Origin: Pseudomonadales bacterium
GTDB lineage: Bacteria > Pseudomonadota > Gammaproteobacteria > Pseudomonadales > JAHRWD01
NCBI GenBank assembly: GCA_029210125.1
Contig: JARGPR010000002.1
Span: 167,232-231,231 of the forward strand
Direction: 5' to 3'
DNA length: 64,000 bases
Part shown: one piece after another, positions 58,448 to 64,000 of the stretch
Position numbering within the stretch: the stretch's first letter is position 1
Layout of the letters: each line of letters opens with the position of its first letter
Notes under the pieces: model-generated
What the model saw: only the letters and a program-made list of their open reading frames with translations
Database searches by the model: none
Told to the model about the DNA's origin: nothing
Made by a program: the position numbers and the translations under genes

Positions 58448-58856
58448 TACAGACGCCAACAATCCCGACATAAAAGCCGCCTTCAGATCCGAGGCGCTGT
58501 ATATTATTACAGCACTTATACCACCGCTGGGATTTCCCTTTCTTGGTTGGTACTACCTACGCCATCGTCATGATAATAATCGACTCACACAGGCCCATTT
58601 AAAGCAGACCATCATCGCTGGTGGCCTTATCAGCTTTCTGTTCTTATTTACCAATAGTTTGGTTATTTATTTTGGGGGTTATCGTAGCATCTCCGCTTTG
58701 ATCATCTTCGAGCTCTATTTTTTTTTAGTTATCCCTATATTTGTCATTCCAGGTATTGTCGGGGTAGTAAAAGCCAGCTCCGGAGAAATTTTCCGATTCC
58801 CGTTGATAGCCAGATTAGCGAACATTAACAACCTCAATCACGATCAAAATGAATAA
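58434..58856 (+). CDS. Small membrane protein between norQ and the Fe-S protein gene
   Basis: A 140-residue protein with three hydrophobic helices (about 15-35, 58-80, 90-113) and charged termini. It resembles DUF4870-type small membrane proteins (PLGFPFLGWYYLRHRHDNN) but I cannot name a family with certainty. The ATG at 58434 overlaps norQ by 14 bases (a GTG three bases earlier is also possible) and the stop overlaps the next gene by eight bases, so it is an integral part of the nor operon. Function unknown. Confidence 0.75.
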   Translation: MEPANTDANNPDIKAAFRSEALYIITALIPPLGFPFLGWYYLRHRHDNNRLTQAHLKQTIIAGGLISFLFLFTNSLVIYFGGYRSISALIIFELYFFLVIPIFVIPGIVGVVKASSGEIFRFPLIARLANINNLNHDQNE

Positions 58857-59790
58857 AACAGGCAAAAACCGCCGCTACTGGCAATTCGGCTTTATGCTGC
58901 TATTTCTATTAGCACCGGTGCTGGATATTTTCCGGCTTGATCTCACACTGAACCACTTTATTTTTTTTGGCCACGCCTGGACACTAGGCCTGGCACCAGA
59001 AATGTCAGCCCAACAGGTTAGCCTACAACTTTTACTCTATGTTTTTATACCCGCGCTTTCCGTAATTACTATCGGCGGCTATATCGCCTGGCGTTGGGGG
59101 CGACTCTACTGCGGTTGGTTATGTCCTCATTTTTCAGCCGTAGAGATCATCAACAACCTAATGCGCCGCACCACCGGCAAGCTAAGTATTTGGGACAATA
59201 AACCGGCCCCACAACAACAGTGCGACGGCACACAAATCACTCCAAATAAAAACAACGCGTTGTTCACCGCGATTGCAATCTTTGGCTTTTCATTTTTGTG
59301 GGCCCTTACCGCGCTCACCTACCTGCTACCCCCCATCGAGATCTATTCAAACCTGATCCACGCAGAACTCACACGAAACCAGATGCTGTTTCTTGTCGTG
59401 CTCACCACCCTGCTAATGATCGAGTTCACCTTCGCACGTCATCTTTTTTGCCAATACGTATGCGCGGTCGGCATTGCCCAAAGCCTTCTGTGGATGGGCA
59501 ATAAGCGTGCAATGGTAGTGGGTTTTAACCGCAGCCGCGCCAAAGCCTGCGCCGATTGTGATGCATCCTGTGAACACGCCTGTCCCATGCGCCTCAAACC
59601 ACGGCACATCAAACGCAAAATATTTACCTGCACCCAATGTATGGAGTGCATCAATGCTTGTGAGCGTGTACAAGCTACTCATTCAAAACCTTCCCTTTTA
59701 CAACTGCTTGACGGGGATTGCGCGCTGGATGCATCGATGCGGGATTTCGGAAAAAAACCTACAGTTCCATCAGACTGCTTCAAGGAGTAG
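58849..59790 (+). CDS. Membrane 4Fe-4S protein (NapH/NosR/CcoG-like) in the nor cluster
   Basis: A 313-residue protein with four or five membrane helices (about 12-28, 61-82, 140-165, 182-198) and Cys motifs CGWLCPHFSAVE (near 85), FCQYVCAVG (near 202), CADCDASCEHACPMR (near 237) and CTQCMECINACERV (near 261). The last two are two 4Fe-4S ferredoxin-type sets. This resembles polyferredoxin membrane proteins that pass electrons to periplasmic reductases or help copper/iron enzyme assembly (NapH, NosR, CcoG). Its presence between norQ and norD suggests a role in NO reductase maturation or electron supply, which is inference. Confidence 0.85.
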   Translation: MNKTGKNRRYWQFGFMLLFLLAPVLDIFRLDLTLNHFIFFGHAWTLGLAPEMSAQQVSLQLLLYVFIPALSVITIGGYIAWRWGRLYCGWLCPHFSAVEIINNLMRRTTGKLSIWDNKPAPQQQCDGTQITPNKNNALFTAIAIFGFSFLWALTALTYLLPPIEIYSNLIHAELTRNQMLFLVVLTTLLMIEFTFARHLFCQYVCAVGIAQSLLWMGNKRAMVVGFNRSRAKACADCDASCEHACPMRLKPRHIKRKIFTCTQCMECINACERVQATHSKPSLLQLLDGDCALDASMRDFGKKPTVPSDCFKE

Positions 59791-59814
59791 TTTAAAAATG
59801 AGCAGGGAATCATA

Positions 59815-61662
59815 GTGGAAGAATTTGTAGGAAAAATCTGGCACGGTCTGGTAACACGCGCATCCAGCACCAGCTACCCCGATGCCGAAGTAACACTGGA
59901 TGAGATTCGTCCGGTTGCCGCAATCCTGTTCCGATCATTAGGCGGCGATGGCGGACTGATGATTGAAAATGCTACCGAAACCACCCACGGTGCACGCCGC
60001 AAATTCATGCAACGCGTCTCTGGTGCTGGTCAGAAAGTTGAGCTGGCCTGGCGCGATGAAGAAACGTTACGCCTACCCTCTCGCATAAACTGCTTCCCAC
60101 AGAAATCCCTCAACCGTGACCTGTATCTATGGCTAGCCGCGCTGGCTGCGCTGCCTGAAATCGACAATTCAGATTGGCTCAGTAGCAACCAACAACAAAC
60201 TGGTCGAGCCCTGAAAAAATGGCCCGGTATCAAGGCCCGTTATCAACGTCTGGTAACAACACATATTGCACAACGCCCGGACCCGCAGCAGCTGCCAGAA
60301 CAGGAAGCCAGGTTGGAAAATACCATTCGACATCGCCTTTTAGATCCACATCAATTTATGGAGCCGTGCCCCGCTGGCCTAAAACCACCGCACCCGGTCA
60401 CACTGTGGTTACATCCACAGCCACCTGCCTCAGGACTAACAGATACCATCTCCTTGACGGACCCGGAAGACACCGAGCCCCCACCGGAAAACAACGCAAA
60501 AAAACGCAACGATCACAACCGAAAAAAGGCAGAACGTACTGAAATGCCTGAAGGCAAAGATGGCCTGCTGGCGTTTCGACTTGAAAGCCTGTTCAGCTGG
60601 GCTGAATTTATCAAAGTAGACCGTACTACCGATGAAGATCAGCAGGATGAAGAAGATGCCATGAAAACCGCTGAAGATATGGATATCATCAGTGTCGCCC
60701 GGGATGATAAATCGATCGCCAGCCGATTACGGTTAGATCTCGATTTACCCTCCGACGAGTATGATGACATTCGGCTTGGGGATGGTATTCCTCTGCCCGA
60801 GTGGGATTTTAAGAAACAACGCATGCAGCAGGATTATTGCCGACTTCAACCGATGCTGGCCCGGGACGCAACAGCCACCGAACTCCCGGAAGAGTTACGT
60901 TCCCAGGCCCGGACTCTGCGACAACAGTTTGAGATGCTGCGCCCCCAGCGACACTGGTTTAGCCGCCAGACCGATGGTACCGAGATTGATCTGGAAAACT
61001 ATCAGGTATTCCTCACCAATCAAAAACTCGGCCGGGTCAATACCGACCATCCAGTGTATCGTGATTATCGCAACGATGGCCGCAGCCTGTCCTGCTTGCT
61101 GCTAGCTGACCTGTCGCTCTCCACCGATGCCTGGGTCAATAACAACGCCCAAGTAATCAGCATTATCAGGAATTCGCTATTCCTGTTTTCTGAGGCACTC
61201 AGTGCAACCAGTGATCGTTTCGCACTGCATGGTTTTTCATCACGCAACCGTAGCCACGTACGATTTCATCAACTCAAAGATTTTTCAGAAAAATACAACG
61301 CCGAAATTCGTGGCCGTATCGACAAAATAAAACCCGGTTACTACACCCGAATGGGTGCAGCCATTCGTCACGCCAGCAACCTGTTGGCAAAAGAACCCTC
61401 CGAGCAAAAAATCCTGCTGATTCTCACAGATGGCAAGCCCAACGATCTGGATAAATATGAAAGCCGTTACGGTATTGAAGATACCCGTATGGCGATACTG
61501 GAGGCCCAAAAAAAAGGGCTACAACCCTTCTGTGTAACCATTGATGAAAAAGCACAGGACTACCTGCCCTATCTGTTTGGGTCCAACTCCTATGTATTGA
61601 TCAAAAATGCCGAGGAGCTACCGGCCAAGTTACCGCTGCTCTATATGCGCATGACCTGCTGA
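59815..61662 (+). CDS. norD: NorD, VWA-domain NO reductase activation protein
   Basis: A 615-residue protein that works with NorQ. An N-terminal helical part (1-200) is followed by a Pro/Glu/Lys-rich middle (205-250). The C-terminal VWA domain (about 420-600) has a MIDAS DLSLSTDAWVN near 431, GAAIRHASNLLA and LLILTDGKPNDLDKYESRYG. The start is GTG at 59815 with GGGA 7 bases ahead; it follows the Fe-S gene by 24 bases. Longest gene of the cluster and of usual NorD length. Confidence 0.95.
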   Translation: MEEFVGKIWHGLVTRASSTSYPDAEVTLDEIRPVAAILFRSLGGDGGLMIENATETTHGARRKFMQRVSGAGQKVELAWRDEETLRLPSRINCFPQKSLNRDLYLWLAALAALPEIDNSDWLSSNQQQTGRALKKWPGIKARYQRLVTTHIAQRPDPQQLPEQEARLENTIRHRLLDPHQFMEPCPAGLKPPHPVTLWLHPQPPASGLTDTISLTDPEDTEPPPENNAKKRNDHNRKKAERTEMPEGKDGLLAFRLESLFSWAEFIKVDRTTDEDQQDEEDAMKTAEDMDIISVARDDKSIASRLRLDLDLPSDEYDDIRLGDGIPLPEWDFKKQRMQQDYCRLQPMLARDATATELPEELRSQARTLRQQFEMLRPQRHWFSRQTDGTEIDLENYQVFLTNQKLGRVNTDHPVYRDYRNDGRSLSCLLLADLSLSTDAWVNNNAQVISIIRNSLFLFSEALSATSDRFALHGFSSRNRSHVRFHQLKDFSEKYNAEIRGRIDKIKPGYYTRMGAAIRHASNLLAKEPSEQKILLILTDGKPNDLDKYESRYGIEDTRMAILEAQKKGLQPFCVTIDEKAQDYLPYLFGSNSYVLIKNAEELPAKLPLLYMRMTC

Positions 61663-61978
61663 ATTGTCTGTCTAAGGCAGATCGAGTGGTGCAAGCATCC
61701 GACGAGCTCTGGGCGTATTACGTATAAAATCGAGCAGCAAGTTTATCGCAATGTTAAGTCTACTATCCCAGCGGGCGCGTGTTTGATGTAAACAATGAGA
61801 TGACAGCCGGCTCGAGCATCGAACCTTAGCCTCACCATTACCACCCCCTGCGCTGCAGTAATTCTACCTACAAAAACTTGTTTACTTTATACTGTGAATA
61901 GCTCCAGGTCAGCGGATCTTGGTATAAATACAAGTTATCACTACCCACTATGTAGTACAGCTAAACGGAATATCCACA
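61663..61978. other. Intergenic region between norD and the second PEP-CTERM gene
   Basis: 316 bases without a convincing gene. A TATACT at 61888-61893 and TATAAA at 61923-61928 could be -10 elements for the downstream gene but have poor -35 partners. I searched for a sigma-54 pattern like that of the other PEP-CTERM gene and found none. No terminator for norD was recognised. Confidence 0.5.
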
Positions 61979-62716
61979 GTGAAAAAAATCATCCTGTTTA
62001 TTGCATTCATCATCTCATCAACCCTTTCATATGGTATTCAAGCAACCGTGATAACGGACTGGGTTGACTACAACAGGGTGGCCGACGAGCTAACTGAAGT
62101 GAACGGGCACGATTTTTTGCAGTATCAAAATGCTGGTTTTGAACATGGAGCAGGTTTTGGTAGCGACACATACGACTGGCAAATAGAGTGCGCAAGCCCA
62201 TGTAGCACGGATACGCCAACAGACTGGGAACTCCAAACAGCTGGTTTATCCATCTCGGAATATAGGCGCTCGACAACACCTTCCTCTGGAAATATTTCCT
62301 ATCAATATGGAGGAGATACTTCCGCATGGGAGCTATGGCTTTACTCAGGTAAAAACCTCACCGCCAGTACCGTTTTTGACGTATCCAGCAACGCTGTTGT
62401 GTTTTTTATGATCGGTGACTCCAACGATGGCCCAGCGCATTACCTAGTTGATGGCATCCGAGTAGAAACCGCAAATCTTCGGCCAAGCAACGCAACCGGA
62501 CGTGAATGGAGCGCATTGATTGTGTCTGGCTTGAGTTACGGTCAACATGCATTAAGTATTGAATTTGCCAGCGATACCATAGATTTTTCAGACAACCAGC
62601 ATGTCGCACTTTTTGGTGGCGCTGCTATTAATATTGCAGAACCAAGTACCCTGATGCTATTTTTAAGTGCAACACTGGTTATTCTTTTGATGGGTAGAAA
62701 GAGACTCAAAGAGTAA
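61979..62716 (+). CDS. PEP-CTERM sorting domain protein, second copy, AEPST variant
   Basis: A 245-residue secreted protein. The signal peptide (MKKIILFIAFIISS, cleaved near residue 22) precedes a body with two cysteines (CASPCST) and many aromatic residues, suggesting a compact beta fold. The C-terminal 26 residues are AEPST, a hydrophobic segment and RKRLKE, a PEP-CTERM tail in which the usual leading Val-Pro is replaced by Ile-Ala. The start is GTG at 61979. The body does not match the protein at 11020-11994. A DUF-type beta-sandwich is possible. An exosortase outside the window would process it. Confidence 0.85.
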   Translation: MKKIILFIAFIISSTLSYGIQATVITDWVDYNRVADELTEVNGHDFLQYQNAGFEHGAGFGSDTYDWQIECASPCSTDTPTDWELQTAGLSISEYRRSTTPSSGNISYQYGGDTSAWELWLYSGKNLTASTVFDVSSNAVVFFMIGDSNDGPAHYLVDGIRVETANLRPSNATGREWSALIVSGLSYGQHALSIEFASDTIDFSDNQHVALFGGAAINIAEPSTLMLFLSATLVILLMGRKRLKE

Positions 62717-62865
62717 TCGGTGCCGGTGCAGCACATGTTCAAATATATAGTTACGTTACCTAAACACTTACTCGGAGATGAGCATTTCCTCCAAGCTCAC
62801 AGCAATCTAAGCTAACCCTTACAAACCATACGAAGAACAGATTGACTTGTTTAAGAGGACTACGG

Positions 62866-64000
62866 ATGCCGGATACCCGACAAGACTGTGTTATTTTTTT
62901 TCTATCCCCAGAACCCGTGCGTGCGCAAGCGATTGAATGGGGGTCCTACGAGCATCAACGATTTACCTGCTTTAAGGATTCGGTAGCCACAGCATCCAGC
63001 CGAACCACCGTCTACGTGATTGATGGTAAAGACCCCTCATACACACAAGAAACCCTTCAGCAGCTGCGTAGTCACTCTGATCACTACGCGGATCTCTGTT
63101 ATATATACGATTCAATAGACCCAATAGATCACCGGCTATCAGATGGTGAACTGCCGAACCAAAAAGTACTGGACAATAAAATTGCGGAGATGCACCAACT
63201 CGATCTCCTGTTTAAAACCATACAAGATGGACTGCAAACCCATGAGCAATGGCTTATGCGATTCTTGCTCATGCGCCCGGACTACGTAATTACACCCTTA
63301 CATGACTGGTCACATATACGCCGTTATCGCTACCCGATACTAGAAGTGTTAGGCGGCCCACAGATTGATACAGAAAGCTGGCTAAACCGACTGGTCAGTC
63401 AGCGAATACTGCAATCGACTGAACTCGTTGACCGACAGAAAGAGTGTACATTCTGCAAAAGTGCCCAGTTGAGCTTTATTGATGTTTGTCCGAACTGTAA
63501 CCACATCGATATCAACAAACAGATATCACTACACTGTTTTACCTGCGGAAATGTCGCACCACAAGATAACTTTATGAACAATGGCGTATTGGTCTGCCCC
63601 AACTGCAGCACCCAACTACGCCACATTGGTGCGGATTATGACCGCCCCCTGGAAAATTACCGTTGTAATTCATGCAGCCATTACTTTATTGAAGGTAATG
63701 TCATCTGCCGGTGCGCCGTATGTAAAAAATCTATGTCACCCTCAGACCTGCTGCAGAATGATATTTGTAGCTGGAAATTAAGCGATCACGGGCGACTAAC
63801 GGCAATGCATGGCAGTGCCAACGATCTATTTGAAGTCTTCAACCAGCTTAACTACATCCCTTACGAGCTATTTATCCATGATCTAAATTGGCTGCTTATT
63901 CAGGCCAATCGCTACGAATCAACGAATTTCAGTGTACTGGGTTTATATTTCACCAATATTCCCGACTTAATATCAGAAATGGGACACCACGACGTGTTTC
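62866..64000 (+). CDS. Zn-ribbon (TackOD1-like) sensor protein entering a GGDEF-like domain (partial, C-terminus off the right edge)
   Basis: A 378-residue open frame that runs past the right edge. Residues about 1-110 show an alpha/beta pattern like a receiver-type fold without clear phospho-acceptor motifs. Residues about 194-286 carry six Cys pairs or triplets (CTFC, CPNC, CFTC, CPNC, CNSC, CRCAVC) that look like several zinc ribbons of the TackOD1 type. From about residue 350 the sequence FSVLGLYFTNIPDLISEMGHH resembles the opening of a GGDEF domain (position of the divalent-ion Asp replaced by Tyr/Thr here), so a diguanylate cyclase or degenerate relative is likely. The ATG at 62866 is 149 bases after the PEP-CTERM gene. 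Confidence 0.65.
   Translation, partial: MPDTRQDCVIFFLSPEPVRAQAIEWGSYEHQRFTCFKDSVATASSRTTVYVIDGKDPSYTQETLQQLRSHSDHYADLCYIYDSIDPIDHRLSDGELPNQKVLDNKIAEMHQLDLLFKTIQDGLQTHEQWLMRFLLMRPDYVITPLHDWSHIRRYRYPILEVLGGPQIDTESWLNRLVSQRILQSTELVDRQKECTFCKSAQLSFIDVCPNCNHIDINKQISLHCFTCGNVAPQDNFMNNGVLVCPNCSTQLRHIGADYDRPLENYRCNSCSHYFIEGNVICRCAVCKKSMSPSDLLQNDICSWKLSDHGRLTAMHGSANDLFEVFNQLNYIPYELFIHDLNWLLIQANRYESTNFSVLGLYFTNIPDLISEMGHHDVF

Overview
The window looks like a chromosomal segment of a free-living, probably aquatic gammaproteobacterium of the Pseudomonadales/Oceanospirillales type. Evidence for this is the housekeeping order ponA / pilMNOPQ-aroK-aroB-damX-gltB-gltD-hemE, the fabA/fabB pair of the anaerobic unsaturated fatty acid route, a type IV pilus locus, a cytochrome c-dependent nitric oxide reductase cluster, and an exosortase/PEP-CTERM (XrtA-type) exopolysaccharide system. 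No phage, insertion sequence, CRISPR array or rRNA was seen. One tRNA gene (Phe, GAA) is present.

Layout. (1) 1-6.8 kb, minus strand: part of an XrtA-type exopolysaccharide operon, read from export protein to chain-length protein, tyrosine autokinase, outer-membrane beta-barrel protein, secretion ATPase and polysaccharide deacetylase (cut by the left edge). (2) 7.1-17.4 kb: accessory genes of the same system or close to it. These are an autoinducer-synthase-like acyltransferase, an unusual ThiF/nitroreductase fusion, a methyltransferase, a PEP-CTERM protein with a textbook sigma-54 promoter, the TPR lipoprotein PrsT and an RND/MMPL exporter. (3) 17.6-24.5 kb: fabA, fabB, tRNA-Phe, yggX, mutY, asmA-like, hemE. 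(4) 24.5-39 kb, minus strand: gltD, gltB, damX-like, aroB, aroK, pilQ, pilP, pilO, pilN, pilM. (5) 39-48 kb: ponA, grxD, a CNNM/CorC-type protein, a CcsA-like protein, ffh, an MFS transporter and a hexapeptide acyltransferase. (6) 48.2-54.6 kb: a MoxR ATPase/VWA module with a small partner, a ComFB-like protein, an Atm1-type ABC exporter and a second MFS transporter similar to the first. (7) 54.6-61.7 kb: norC, norB, norE, norF, norQ, a small membrane protein, a membrane 4Fe-4S protein and norD, behind a perfect FNR/DNR-type box and a long perfect palindrome. (8) 61.7-64 kb: a second PEP-CTERM protein and a right-edge gene with many cysteine pairs that appears to enter a GGDEF domain.

How the parts fit. 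The exopolysaccharide operon builds and exports polymer. PEP-CTERM proteins are sorted by an exosortase that must lie outside the window and probably join the same matrix. The sigma-54 promoter at 12.05 kb links their expression to RpoN and presumably the PrsK/PrsR pair, also outside the window. The nor cluster detoxifies or respires nitric oxide under low oxygen. No nitrite or nitrous oxide reductase is visible here.

The best candidate for an under-described system is the acyltransferase plus ThiF-nitroreductase pair (7.09-9.87 kb), with a convergent methyltransferase, beside the exosortase locus. It has the look of a small-molecule or signal-making pathway. All functional calls rest on reading motifs and gene order; no database search was run.
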